The position numbers and the translations under genes were made by a program. Shown piece after piece: positions 34,463 to 44,101 of a stretch of 64,000 nt of DNA. The notes under the pieces are model-generated. The model searched no databases and was not told the origin of the DNA. It worked only from the letters and a program-made list of their open reading frames with translations. The DNA is from CBDATY01 sp965200445 (GTDB lineage Bacteria > Bacillota_I > Bacilli_A > Mycoplasmatales > Mycoplasmataceae). The stretch spans positions 496,001 through 560,000 of the forward strand of contig OZ241341.1 in the NCBI GenBank assembly GCA_965200445.1, read 5' to 3'. Numbering within the stretch: position 1 is the stretch's first letter; every line of letters starts with the position of its first letter.

Positions 34463-35578
34463 ATGGATGCTTATTTAGGGTTTGAAATTAATAAAAAAAA
34501 AGTTATCAAAGATTTTTTAAATCTTAATAAAATTAATGGTATTTTAATTAATAATACGATTAATCGCTTTTGATACACTAATTTTTCTTCAACAGCAGGT
34601 TATTTGTTAATAACCCATAAATATACAATTTTATATTTAGACGGTCGATATATCACAGCTGGCACGCAATCTGCACAGTGTGTAGATGAAGTTAAAAAAA
34701 TACCAACCAATGCTCAGGCAGCATTTGTAGATATTTTAGCTAATGACATTGCTAAATTAAATATAACTCGTATTGGTTTTGATGAGAATTTTTTTACTTA
34801 TGCTCAGTATAAAAACCTGGAAAAAATTTGTCCAGAATTTGTTAATGTGGATTTGAGTGCTATCCGAGCAATCAAAAGCAATGAGGAAATAACCAATTTA
34901 ATTAAGTCATGCTCCATAGCAGAAGCTGGGCTATCTGCTACTTTACCCCAAATCACAGCAGGGATGACAGAATTGCAAATCAAAAAAATTTTAGAAGGTG
35001 AAATTCTTAAGCTAGGAGCTGATAAGATGGGGTTTGATACAATTATTGCTTCAGGTTTACGCGGTGCTTTACCCCACGGATTAGCTAGCGAAAAAATCAT
35101 TAATAATAATGAACTTATCACAATTGATTTTGGTTGTGTTTATAAAGGGATGTGTTCTGACATTACCAGAACTGTTGTGTTAGGAAGTCCTTCGGATAAA
35201 ATGCAGGAAATTTTTAATGTTGTCTTCGAAGCGCAACGAAAAGGGGTGGCAGCGATTAAAGCAGGTGTCAATGGCTCCTTTATTGATAAAATTTGTCGTG
35301 ACCATATTATAGCTGCTGGATACGAAAAGTATTTTTCTCATTCCACAGGCCACGGGCTTGGTTACGAAGTTCATGAGTACCCACGTGTTTCTGCCTACCA
35401 TGATGTTATTTTAAAGCCTGGAATGGTGATTACAGTTGAACCAGGAATTTATATACCAGGGGTCGGTGGGGTTCGTATTGAGGATGATATCTTAGTGACT
35501 GAAAATGGTTATCAATCTCTTAGCACATATCCGCGGATTACAGCTGATAAAAAGATTGTGCCGTGCGGTAGTGCTTAA
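34463..35578 (+). CDS. pepP: Xaa-Pro aminopeptidase (M24 family)
   Basis: A metallo-aminopeptidase that removes N-terminal residues before proline. The 371-residue product has an N-terminal creatinase-like domain and the C-terminal pita-bread domain with the metal ligands: two Asp (ITIDFGCVYKGMCSDIT), His in HSTGHGLGYEVHE, Glu in TVEPGIY and Glu in RIEDDILVT. ATG 34463 is preferred; a GTG at 34433 overlapping the rpmG stop would add 10 residues. One TGA-Trp (RFWYTNF) matches the family. Position before efp equals yqhT-efp in B. subtilis. Confidence 0.93.
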
Positions 35579-35631
35579 CGAAATTGCTCAATTACTTTAT
35601 AATTAATTAATATAGTCCCTAAGGTGAAGTA

Positions 35632-36309
35632 ATGGATAATAATAAATCAACCAAATCTTGATTCAGCCCAAAAAAACCTAATGATAATAACCCCAAGCAA
35701 TCTACAAATTATGATTATGATTCTTTAAACAGTTTTGTTGATGATCGGGCATGAATAAAGCCAAGAATGAGTCAAGAGTCAGAAACCAAGTCCAAGCAAA
35801 AAAATCCCTCTGAAAAAAAACAACCAGCAGTGGTTGCTCGAAAACATGCTGCTGTTCAGAAGCCATCTATAAATAAAAAATCTGACTCAGTAGTTGGTAT
35901 TCACGACATAAAAGCTAATGTTTTTGCAGTCAGAATGACTGATGTACTAAACCGTTACATGGAAACAGTTTTTTATGAAAATGGGACTGCCCCAGTTGCG
36001 AGTAAATTGTTTGGGCGCTTAATGAGCACCTTAAATATTAATTTGCTTAATACCACTATTAATGAAAATGCTGTTTGACCGGCTAAACCAAAATTAAGAG
36101 TAGCGGTTAGAAATACAGTTGAATATCCAGAAGCCGCTAGAATCCCTATTAATGATCACAAAATTTTCGTTGATATTGTTAGAAATACCCCTGTACAAAA
36201 AGTGTATAAAAAAGATATTGTTGTTAAACTGAACTTAGCGCAACTGGAAAAAATTGTCAGCTATTCGATTGATGACGTTTTTGATCAATTAAATTTGGAT
36301 ATCAAATAA
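35632..36309 (+). CDS. Hypothetical protein with disordered basic N-terminal half
   Basis: A 225-residue protein between pepP and efp. The first 90 residues are polar and low in complexity (Asn-, Lys-, Ser- and Gln-rich, with KSKQKNPSEKKQP), probably disordered. The rest looks folded: VGIHDIKANVFAVRMTDVLNRY, then ARIPINDHKIFVDIV and a helix LAQLEKIVSYSIDDVFDQLN. An AAGGTGA site precedes the ATG. Two TGA-Trp codons early and one later. No family recognised; co-transcription with efp (8 bp gap) hints at a translation-related role, but this is inference. Confidence 0.55.
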
Positions 36310-36317
36310 GGTATTTT

Positions 36318-36878
36318 ATGTTAAATGTAAATAATTTTAAACCCGGTGTTACTTTTCAGCACAGTAACAACATCTACATTGTTTTAAATGCTGTGCATTC
36401 TAAATCAGCCCGCAGCCAAGCGCATGTGAAGGTAAAAGCCAAAAACTTACGCTCTAATGCTATAGTTTCGTTAACTTTCACAGGTGGTACGCGCTTAGAA
36501 CCAGCTTTAATTGAAAAAAAACCTATGCAATTTCTTTACCAAACTGGTGAAAGCTTGTTTTTTATGGATCAAAATACTTTTGAGCAGGTAGAATTAGCCT
36601 TGTCTAATTTAACATGAGAAATTAAGTTTTTAAAGCCAGATTTAAATGTGGAATTAATTTATTTCCAAAGCGAAAACCTAGGTATTCTACTCCCAGATAA
36701 AGTATCCTTATTAGTAACAGAAGCACATCCAGCTGTTAAAGGTGATACCACTGGTAAATCAACTAAAAAAGTTGCTTTGGAAACAGGTTATGTCCTTGAT
36801 GTGCCTTTATTTATTAAACAAGATGAATTAATACTAGTCGATACCCAAACGGGTTTATATTCTGGAAGGGTTAATTAG
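36318..36878 (+). CDS. efp: Elongation factor P
   Basis: EF-P relieves ribosome stalling at polyproline. The 186-residue protein has all three beta-barrel domains: KOW-like domain I (NVNNFKPGVTFQ), the OB domains II and III (FLYQTGESLFFMDQNTFEQ; GYVLDVPLFIKQDELILVDT). The loop tip that normally reads PGKG (Lys32 modified in many bacteria) reads SARS here, with Arg32. One TGA-Trp joins the two halves. ATG follows a weak AATAAGG site. It adjoins the Asp23-like gene with no gap. Confidence 0.95.
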
Positions 36879-37211
36879 ATGAGTGCATTACCAGTCAAAT
36901 CCATCAGTGATTTTAATTTATTGTTTCCCATTAGCAGTAGTTATCGCGGAGATATTCAAATAGCTTTGAAAGCTATTAATAAAATAGCTTGTAATGTTTT
37001 GAAGACTTTTGAAAAAGATATCAAAATCCACAAGGTGAATTCTTTGCGCGTGGATAATTTTTATTTGCACTTTGAATTTATTTTGGAATTAATTCGACCT
37101 AACGAAGTTTATATTAATTCACTAATTAAGAAAATCAAAAAAGCAATTAATGTGAATTTCATCCAGCAATTGGATATCAAAGTTTACAATATTATTATTT
37201 TATTTCAGTAA
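36879..37211 (+). CDS. Asp23/YqhY-like protein
   Basis: A 110-residue protein that starts at the base after the efp stop. Its pattern fits the Asp23/DUF322 fold: a first helix (IQIALKAINKIACNVLKTF), a central beta strand pair (FYLHFEFILELIR), a second helix (NSLIKKIKKAINVNFIQQL) and a last strand (DIKVYNIIILF). Sequence similarity is weak, but B. subtilis has the Asp23 protein YqhY between the efp/acc region and nusB, which supports the call. Function unknown; in other bacteria such proteins affect envelope stress or lipid synthesis. Confidence 0.5.
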   Translation: MSALPVKSISDFNLLFPISSSYRGDIQIALKAINKIACNVLKTFEKDIKIHKVNSLRVDNFYLHFEFILELIRPNEVYINSLIKKIKKAINVNFIQQLDIKVYNIIILFQ

Positions 37212-37241
37212 GGGGAATAATCACCACAAGGATTAACCAAA

Positions 37242-38093
37242 ATGAAGAAGAAACTTATCAAGAATAATAAAGATATGCAGATTAAACTAACTAAGCAGGA
37301 TTATTGCAAGATTGCCTATAAATTATTTTTTGCTATAGCTACGCTGTCTGTGGTTTTTGTGTTTTATTTTATAGGGTTGTTCAATTTAAAAATTCATTAC
37401 GATGGCGGGACTAATAAAGGACCTGATTACTATAATTATTTTGCTGCTAATGGTAATAACTATTCAGTTCAGTTCTTTTCGTATTTTACTATTCAAAGTA
37501 ACTTGTTATGTGCAATGGTATTTTTGATGGCGGGCATTTGACACCGTAAAGAAAATAAAATTAAAATTCTAGGCCATCGCTTTGTTATAGCAGTTGCTGT
37601 GTTTATTTCCATTACTGCTCTTATTTTTAACACTTTGCTGCTACCTCAAACACTATCTAATGGGGATAGTTTATCGGCAGTAACTTGGTTCCAATTAATG
37701 TATGAACATGCCGCTTTACCTATTGCCTATGTTGTTTATGCTTTGTTTTTGTTTAATAATCGTAAAAAGATAACTAATTACTCACAAGCTTTATCGCGCG
37801 ATGCTTTTCTATACATTGCATATCCGCTTGGTTATTGCTTGTTTATTCTAATTAAGGGCTATTTAATTGAGTATCAAATTAATTCGGTTTTGCCAGCTGG
37901 TCAAAGCTTTAGCACTCCGGGGATATTTCAGTATTTTTTCCTTGATTTTGATCAAACTACTTTTGGCTTGCCGGGCTATGCATGGTTTATTATTGTATTC
38001 TTCCTTATTCTGGGCATCATTTTTGGTTTAACCGCTGCTTATACAGCGATTACCAATGCCATGATAAAACATCAATCTGCTAAAACTGCTTAA
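37242..38093 (+). CDS. Mollicute multi-TM membrane protein, Pr6Pr/DUF1600-like
   Basis: A 283-residue protein with about six TMs: residues 25-50, 82-100, 112-133, 148-168, 182-205 and 246-272. The family-like segment FFSYFTIQSNLLCAMVFLMA precedes TM2, and TM4 reads EHAALPIAYVVYALF. A second gene at 53510 has the same signature, so they are distant paralogues. The family assignment is from memory and moderate. One TGA-Trp. No known function; not an obvious transporter. It separates asp23 from rsmE. Confidence 0.6.
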
Positions 38094-38813
38094 ATGCACC
38101 ATTTTAAAGCTACAGCTAAACTGGGTCAATATTTTGAAGTTAGTAGCCAAACCTGAAAACAGTTACAATTGGTTTTGCGGTTTGAGCATAAACAACAATT
38201 AATTATTCTGTATAACCAATCGCATTATTTGGCAGAATATCTTAAAAACCATAATGCCCCACCACAAATTAGGATGTTACAACACCTAGCTACAGCTTCT
38301 GCTCAGAATAACAATCAAACCATTCTAATTATTAGCTTAATTCGCCAGCAAAAATGAAATTTAGCTTTACAAAAATGTGTAGAATTAGGGATTGATATTA
38401 TAGTTCCTTACCAAGCGCAGCATTCTGTTGTAAAAATTGATGCTAGAGAAGCTGCTGCCAAACAAAAAAGGTGACAAACTATTTGTGATGAAGCTGCTGA
38501 GCAATCTAGGCGCTTAGTTATTCCCCAAGTTAAAGATATTTGCTATCAAATCGGTGATTTAAAGCAATATCTCCAATTTAATAATTTAATTTGTGTAGCA
38601 AAAAACAGTCAATCTGCTTTCATAAATGATAAACTTAGTAAAGAACAAAGTCATACTATTGCCATCGGACCAGAAGGGGGGTTTAGTAGTTCAGAAATTA
38701 AAGATTTTAAAGACATTAATTTTCAATCAGTTACTTTAGGTCAAAACATCTTACGGTCTGAAACTGCCGCTATTTATGTGGCTAGTATCCTTAAATTTCT
38801 GAATCACTCTTAA
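38094..38813 (+). CDS. rsmE: 16S rRNA (uracil1498-N3)-methyltransferase RsmE
   Basis: A SPOUT-class methyltransferase of 239 residues. The small N-terminal PUA-like domain is diverged, but the SPOUT motifs are clear: LALQKCVELGIDIIVP, RWQTICDEAAEQSRR, TIAIGPEGGFSSSEI and SVTLGQNILRSETAAIY. Two TGA codons encode Trp, one in the RW.. motif. The gene starts immediately after the preceding stop (TAA then ATG). Its place upstream of rpsU mirrors yqeU-yqeV-rpsU of B. subtilis. Confidence 0.93.
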
Positions 38814-38822
38814 TTGAACATT

Positions 38823-39443
38823 ATGCAAATTATTTCCATCAAAACGCTAGTTGGACTAGCTAATATCATGATTTATACGATTGGTATTTTAATATTTTTA
38901 TCTTTTGGTTATCAAAATTTTAATGTTAGCCATGAGACAGCTTCTACTGTAGGGATTATTTTATTCAGTTTAGCTGCTTTAATTATTGTTATTTATCAAA
39001 TTTTACGCACCATGGCACTTCATAAAACATCCTTTCAAATTACGCATCGACACGTTCTGTTTAATGCGATTTTTTATGTTGCCGAATATTTGTGCGCGTG
39101 TTTAATTCTTGCCTATGTTTTGTTAGCGCGATTCCATGTGATCACTGGCAGCGGGATTAGAATTTACTTTTTTGTGGCTTTTCCAATTATTTTTTTAGCT
39201 ACCACAATTGGGTCGGTTTTAGAATCAATTGTTAGAGTCGAAGAAAAAATATTTTTAAATAAAAAGCTGTGACAAGCTTCTGAAGAATGAACCAAAAGTC
39301 AAAAGGCAAGCGCTAACCAAGATGATGCTCAATCAATTACCACTGCTGCTAAAAATAAAAATCCCTTTCTAGAACCACTAAAAGGTGTTAACAAAAATAA
39401 ACCAACTACCAAAAAACAGGTGAAAAAAAATGAAACTAAATAA
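38823..39443 (+). CDS. Four-TM membrane protein with charged tail, unknown function
   Basis: A 206-residue product (209 if TTG 38814 is used). Four TMs: residues about 10-30, 42-65, 82-107 and 118-137. The C-terminal 65 residues are polar and lysine-rich (contains KNKNPFLEPLKGVNKNKP), probably cytoplasmic and flexible. Two TGA-Trp codons lie at the start of the tail. It overlaps deoC by 14 bp. Family not recognised. Confidence 0.6.
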
Positions 39444-40092
39444 ATATATTGATCACACTAATCTTAAAACAACAGCTACTTTTAAAGACATAGAAATATT
39501 ATGCCAGGAGGCCATCAAGTACAATTTTGCCAGTGTTTGTGTTTTGCCGTGTTATGTAGCTTTCTGTCATGAACAATTAAAAAATACTACTATTAAAGTA
39601 TGTACTGTGATCGGTTTTCCGCTTGGGGCCAACACCAGAGTTGTGAAAAAATTAGAATTAGAAGATGCCATTCTATTGGGTGCTGATGAGATTGATTTTG
39701 TGGTTAATTTAACAGACGTTAAAAACAAACAATTTGATGCTATTAGCAAGGAATTTCAGGAAATTAAAAATTTAATTAGTGATGGGATTTGTAAAGTAAT
39801 TTTAGAAACTTGTTTGTTAACAGACGCAGAAATCATTAAATTGTGTCAAATAGCTCAAAAAAATAATATTGACTTTGTCAAAACTTCCACAGGATTTAGC
39901 ACCGGAGGAGCTACTATCCATGCTGTGCAATTAATGAAAAAAGCCCTGAATGCTAAAACCGAAATCAAAGCTTCAGGTGGCATCAAAAATCTAGATCAAG
40001 CTCAAGCATTTATTAAAGCGGGTGCAACCCGCATTGGCACATCAAGTGGCGTAGCTATTATGACAGAATATTTCCAAACTCTTGCTAAATAG
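39430..40092 (+). CDS. deoC: Deoxyribose-phosphate aldolase
   Basis: DeoC cleaves 2-deoxyribose-5-phosphate to glyceraldehyde-3-phosphate and acetaldehyde, ending deoxynucleoside breakdown. The 220-residue TIM-barrel protein has LNKYIDHTNLKTTAT, IGFPLGANT, DEIDFVVNL, the Schiff-base lysine Lys151 in FVKTSTGF, and the proton-relay lysine in IKASGGI. It is close to cdd, consistent with deoxynucleoside salvage. No TGA codon in frame. Confidence 0.96.
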   Translation: MKLNKYIDHTNLKTTATFKDIEILCQEAIKYNFASVCVLPCYVAFCHEQLKNTTIKVCTVIGFPLGANTRVVKKLELEDAILLGADEIDFVVNLTDVKNKQFDAISKEFQEIKNLISDGICKVILETCLLTDAEIIKLCQIAQKNNIDFVKTSTGFSTGGATIHAVQLMKKALNAKTEIKASGGIKNLDQAQAFIKAGATRIGTSSGVAIMTEYFQTLAK

Positions 40093-40163
40093 TTTATCTT
40101 GAATTTTTACTAAAAATCAGTAAAATATTTAGTGTTATTTAAAAGCAAGGGAGTGATTATTAG

Positions 40164-40328
40164 TTGGCTACAGTTGATGTTAAACAAAAAGAAGGTTTAA
40201 ACAAAGCTATTAAGCAATTTCAACGTTTATCTGCACCAAAGCGGCGCGCTTTTCGTATGCATGAATTTTGAATGAGCAAAAAAGAAAAACGTGCTATTAA
40301 ACAAGCTAGAAACAGAAAATACCGCTAA
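40164..40328 (+). CDS. rpsU: 30S ribosomal protein S21
   Basis: A 54-residue basic protein. The S21 pattern is visible: LNKAIKQFQRLSAPKRRAFRMHEFW followed by KKEKRAIKQARNRKYR. The start is TTG at 40164 with AAGGGAG 11 bases upstream; no ATG is available in frame before the conserved part. One TGA-Trp after HEF corresponds to the aromatic of the family (REYYEKPS). Conserved position between rsmE/deoC and ybeY as in Firmicutes. A terminator follows. Confidence 0.85.
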
Positions 40329-40340
40329 ATAACTGCAGCA

Positions 40341-40368
40341 AACTTATCTATTATAGATAAGTTTTTTT
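40341..40368 (+). terminator. Rho-independent terminator after rpsU
   Basis: A 10-bp stem (40341-40350 with 40354-40363) with a 3-base loop is followed by a run of seven T. It ends the rsmE-deoC-rpsU transcript; ybeY starts 33 bp later. Confidence 0.85.
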
Positions 40369-40400
40369 AAGCAAAAAAAATTATAGATGATATTATTTTA

Positions 40401-40907
40401 ATGATGAATAAATATAACTTAATAACTGTTAAAAATCATAATGTGGAATTAAATTTTAATAATTACACCATTTTTAAAAATCACAATTATGAAAATTTAT
40501 TTTTGCAAATAGCCAAAATTACTAAAGCAGTTTTAGGTATTCTTACTAATTGGGAGGTAAATGTGAGCTTTGTTAATCCAAACATGGCTCAAAAATACAA
40601 TATACAATATCGCCATAAAAAATATATTCCTGATGTGCTAGCATTTCCATTAAAAATATCAGATAAGTTAGCTGCAGCTTTAAAGAGTAATGTTTTAGGA
40701 GATATTGTGCTTTGTCCGGAACAAATTAAGAAGCAATCTATTAGTAAAAAAAGTAGTTTTAGTAAAGAAATTGCTTTAATGTTTGCACACGGGCTTTTGC
40801 ATATTCTTGGTTATGACCATCTGACAACAGCTGATTATAATACTATGCATAATTTAGAAACCTTAATATTAAGAAATATGGAATTGGAACTAAAAAATTA
40901 TGAATAA
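40401..40907 (+). CDS. ybeY: Endoribonuclease YbeY
   Basis: YbeY is a zinc-dependent RNase involved in 16S rRNA 3' maturation and quality control. The 168-residue product has the zinc motif HGLLHILGYDH (H-x3-H-x5-H), with the usual core before it (GDIVLCPEQI). Start is ATG 40401, or ATG 40404. It overlaps cdd by 8 bp. Order ybeY-cdd-era-recO matches Firmicutes except that dgkA is missing. Confidence 0.93.
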   Translation: MMNKYNLITVKNHNVELNFNNYTIFKNHNYENLFLQIAKITKAVLGILTNWEVNVSFVNPNMAQKYNIQYRHKKYIPDVLAFPLKISDKLAAALKSNVLGDIVLCPEQIKKQSISKKSSFSKEIALMFAHGLLHILGYDHLTTADYNTMHNLETLILRNMELELKNYE

Positions 40908-41307
40908 ATTTTTTCTAACATTACAAAAACTGAGCTTAGCAGCTTATTGTCCTTATTCTAACTTTAGAGTAGCTTGCTGCTTGGTGCTAAAGAATAGCAA
41001 AAACATTATTAAAGGCGTGAATGTAGAAAACAGTTCATATCCTTGTGGGATTTGCGCGGAAAGAACAGCTATTGGGCAACTAATTACTAAAAAAATTAAT
41101 CCTAATGAAGTAGGGCAGATTTTACTTTATGCTGATCAAAAAGATTTTACCTATCCTTGCGGAATGTGCCGCCAAGTTATTTGTGAATTTTTTAGTGCAA
41201 CAACACCTTTAATTATGTTTAATCACTATGGGCACACTAAGCAAATTCTCGTTAAAGACTTACTCCCTAATGTTTTTAATTTAAAAAAAGTAACTGCAAA
41301 TAAATAG
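40900..41307 (+). CDS. cdd: Cytidine deaminase
   Basis: Cdd deaminates cytidine and deoxycytidine for pyrimidine salvage. The 135-residue protein has AAYCPYSNFRVA, the catalytic NVENSSYPCGICAERTAIGQ (Cys zinc ligand and Glu of CAE), and PCGMCRQVICEF with two further Cys ligands. Three Cys ligands, the small homotetrameric type. It starts inside the end of ybeY. Confidence 0.95.
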   Translation: MNKFFLTLQKLSLAAYCPYSNFRVACCLVLKNSKNIIKGVNVENSSYPCGICAERTAIGQLITKKINPNEVGQILLYADQKDFTYPCGMCRQVICEFFSATTPLIMFNHYGHTKQILVKDLLPNVFNLKKVTANK

Positions 41308-41310
41308 TTT

Positions 41311-42363
41311 ATGTCTCGTTCTCAGGAACAACCCCCAAACAATAGTTATAAAATTTGAACTAGTGATGAAATTGCCAATTTATCTAAACTCAAGCAAAAA
41401 AGTTTGCAGTGGTTTTTTGATTTTATAAATATTCATAAAAATTGGGAATATGTTTTGTTAGGCTTGCAAAAAGTCGAATTCACTTTTGAAAGTTTCCATC
41501 GCTATGTTCATGTATTAACTAAGCGTAAAGCTACTAAAGGGTTTGATTGGGAACCATTTGAATTAAATCAGCCTTGAAACATTCATAATTTTACTGTTTT
41601 AACCGAAGATGGCTTGAAGTTGGCTTGTACATATATTTATAGTAATGTTCATCACCCCCAAAATAATCAAAAAACCATTATTTTAGTTCATGGTCTTAAT
41701 TCCCACCGTTATAAAGCACTATTTCAAGGATTAGTGTTTTTAAGAAAAGGTTATAATGTGCTAGTTTATGATCAGCGCAACCATGGCCAGTCAGAAGGAA
41801 TCTTTTCTAGTTTTGGATGATTTGAAACAAAAGATTTAGAATTGGTTATTGCTAAAGCGCAGTCCATGTTTGCGTGAACGGAACTTAATTTCGCGGGATG
41901 AAGTATGGGCGCAATGGTTGTTTTAGAATATTTAAAAAAGCACTATCAACCAAGTCTGACTAAATTTGCTATTTTGGATGCTGTTATAGACCGCGCTATT
42001 AATATATGACGCGTGATTATTGAAGAAAAAATGAAGATATCATGATTTAATAATTTTTATTTATTTAAGCAAACGTGTATTACCAGATTCCATTATGATC
42101 CAGAATGAATTAACCCCATTGACAACATTGATAAAATTAAATCATTACCCATTCTTTTCATTTTTAATAGCCATGATGCAGTTGTAAAAAACGACTTCAC
42201 ACTAGCTGTTTGTAATGCTAAGGCACGATCTGAAGAACCAAAATTGATTTCAAAATTACTAGTTTTTCACTATGGTCATTGCGCTGCAATTTATAAGGAT
42301 TTTGCCAGTTATAACATGAAAATATATAATTTTATAAAAAACACATATGACACACGAAAATAA
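41311..42363 (+). CDS. Alpha/beta hydrolase (esterase/lysophospholipase-like)
   Basis: A 350-residue cytoplasmic hydrolase. The core starts at TIILVHGLNSHRYK (oxyanion HG), followed by DQRNHGQSEG, the nucleophile elbow GWSMG with Ser198, the acid Asp in FNSHDAVV and the catalytic His in HYGHCAA. Many TGA-Trp codons, one in the nucleophile motif. The 90-residue N-terminal extension is helical. It overlaps era by 17 bp and lies where cdd and era are adjacent in B. subtilis. Substrate unknown; lipid or ester hydrolysis is likely. Confidence 0.85.
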
Positions 42364-43264
42364 AGTAAATAATTTTCATTCTGGCTTTATTGCTTTAGTT
42401 GGGCGTCCCAATGTTGGGAAGAGCACACTACTGAATGCTATTTTAGATAACAAAATTGCCATTGTTTCTAATGTTGCTCAGACTACCAGAAATGTTATTA
42501 GAGGCATTAAAACGACCAGTGAATATCAAATGGTTTTTACAGATACTCCTGGTATCCATAAGCCACAAGATAATTTTGGATCTTATCTTAATAAGATCGC
42601 GATTAATATGCTTTATGATGCTGAAATTATCTTAATGTTAGCATCAGTAAATGAGTACATTGGCCGCACTGATCGATTTATTATTAAATTAATCCAGAAA
42701 TTTTCTAACAAACCAGTAATTTTATTTCTAAATAAAACTGATTGCTCTAATGAAAGAGAAATCAAGGATAAGATTCAAGCATGAAAGAGTTTTGGTCTTT
42801 TTCAGCATGTTATTGCAGGTTCCGCCTTAAAGGGTCAAAACGTTATTCCTTTAATTAATACCCTTGCTGAATTATTGCCGTCAGGACCCCAATATTTTGC
42901 TGCTGAAGCTTTATCAGATCAAAGTGATATGTTTTACATCAAGGAAATTATTCGAGAACAATGCTTAAAAATGGTAAAGCAAGAAGTACCGCATGAAATA
43001 GCTGTAATAGTAAGAGATTTTGTTAAAAAACCTAATATTATAATTATTTATGCTGATATTATTGTGAATCGTGATTCTCAAAAAGGCATTATTATCGGTA
43101 AACAAGGCCATAATATTAAAGAAATTTCTCAAAACGCTCGCAAGTATTTAGAGGCATATTTTAAGCATAAAATATATTTGGAAACCAATGTAAAAGTGCA
43201 AAAAAATTGACGCAAAAATAGCAATACCATAGCAAAACTAGGTTTTAACATTAAGGGCACCTAA
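42347..43264 (+). CDS. era: GTPase Era
   Basis: Era is an essential GTPase for 30S assembly, binding 16S rRNA. The 305-residue protein has the G domain (VGRPNVGKST, TTRN, DTPGIHKP, NKTDC) and a C-terminal KH domain (IIIGKQGHNIKEISQNARK). Two TGA-Trp codons, one right after the KH domain (NWRKNSN), so its tail extends to 43264. recO follows 3 bp later. Confidence 0.95.
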
Positions 43265-43267
43265 ATT

Positions 43268-44020
43268 GTGGTTACTAACTTAGAAGCTATTGTAATTAAA
43301 GTTCAAGAATATAATGATTTTGATTTAATTGTGACTGTGTTTTCCAAGAAATTTGGTAAGCTCGCTTTTATAGCCCCTGGTGTTCGTAAAATTACCAGTA
43401 AAAATCGTTTTTCACTGATGTGATTGTCTTACAGTTCTTTTGAGGTTTTTCTAAGTAATTTACCTAATAGACTTAGTAAGTTAAAGCGAGGTACTTTAAA
43501 AAGTAATGCTTTAAATATTACTAAAAAACCACAAACCTTATTATTTGCAAGTTTTTTTACTGAGTTAATTGATCGTGCCTTTGAGAATAGGGAAGTTAAT
43601 GTTGAAGCCTTTAATCTACTACATCAAACACTCAGCGCTTTCAATAATGGTGTTAATTTACTTGTGCAAAGCACTTTTTTTATATTTAAAAGTTTAAAGT
43701 GATTTGGCAATAACTGAAACTTACAATGCTGTGGGAGGTGTTTACGCAAAGATAGGATTATTACCTTTTCACCAGCAGAGGAATGTTTTTTGTGTCAAGC
43801 ATGCTTACAAGATGGAGATATAGTTTATAGACTGAGTTTTTGTAAATTATTAAGATATTTTGATAATGTAATAAACACTGATGATGGGCTAGTTAATCAT
43901 TGAAAATACTATGATTTGATTTTATTACACCGTATTTTAATTGAAACCTTAGACAATAAAATTGGTTTGATGGGATATGCTTTTAAACAATTACTAGCTA
44001 AAGACATTTTTTTGCAATAA
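43268..44020 (+). CDS. recO: DNA repair protein RecO
   Basis: RecO helps load RecA and anneals single strands in the RecF pathway. The 250-residue protein has an N-terminal OB fold (LEAIVIKVQEYNDFDLIVTVFSKKFGKLAFIAPGVRK) and a C-terminal zinc finger with CCGRC and CFLCQAC. Start is GTG 43268. Several TGA-Trp codons sit in the helical domain before the zinc finger. Conserved era-recO-glyS order. Confidence 0.9.
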
Positions 44021-44050
44021 AAAACAACTTATAGTGGGTTGACTAAATAG

Positions 44051-44056
44051 TATAAT
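44051..44056 (+). promoter_or_regulatory. Promoter -10 box of glyS-dnaG-rpoD
   Basis: TATAAT at 44051-44056 in the 81-bp gap between recO and glyS is the likely -10 of the glyS-dnaG-rpoD operon, with a leader of about 40 bases. A TTGACT lies only 6 bases upstream, too near to be its -35. Confidence 0.45.
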
Positions 44057-44101
44057 TTCTATAAATTAATGTAGTGGTTTTAATGTATATTATTGGTTTT
44101 T

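Noticed and set aside
36879..37211. RbfA identity for the gene after efp
   Set aside because: The expected RbfA N-terminal helix and VTxVxxSxD pattern are not seen. The helix-strand-helix pattern and location fit Asp23/YqhY better.
44039..44056. TTGACT with TATAAT upstream of glyS as a full promoter
   Set aside because: The spacer is only 6 bases; only the -10 box is credible.
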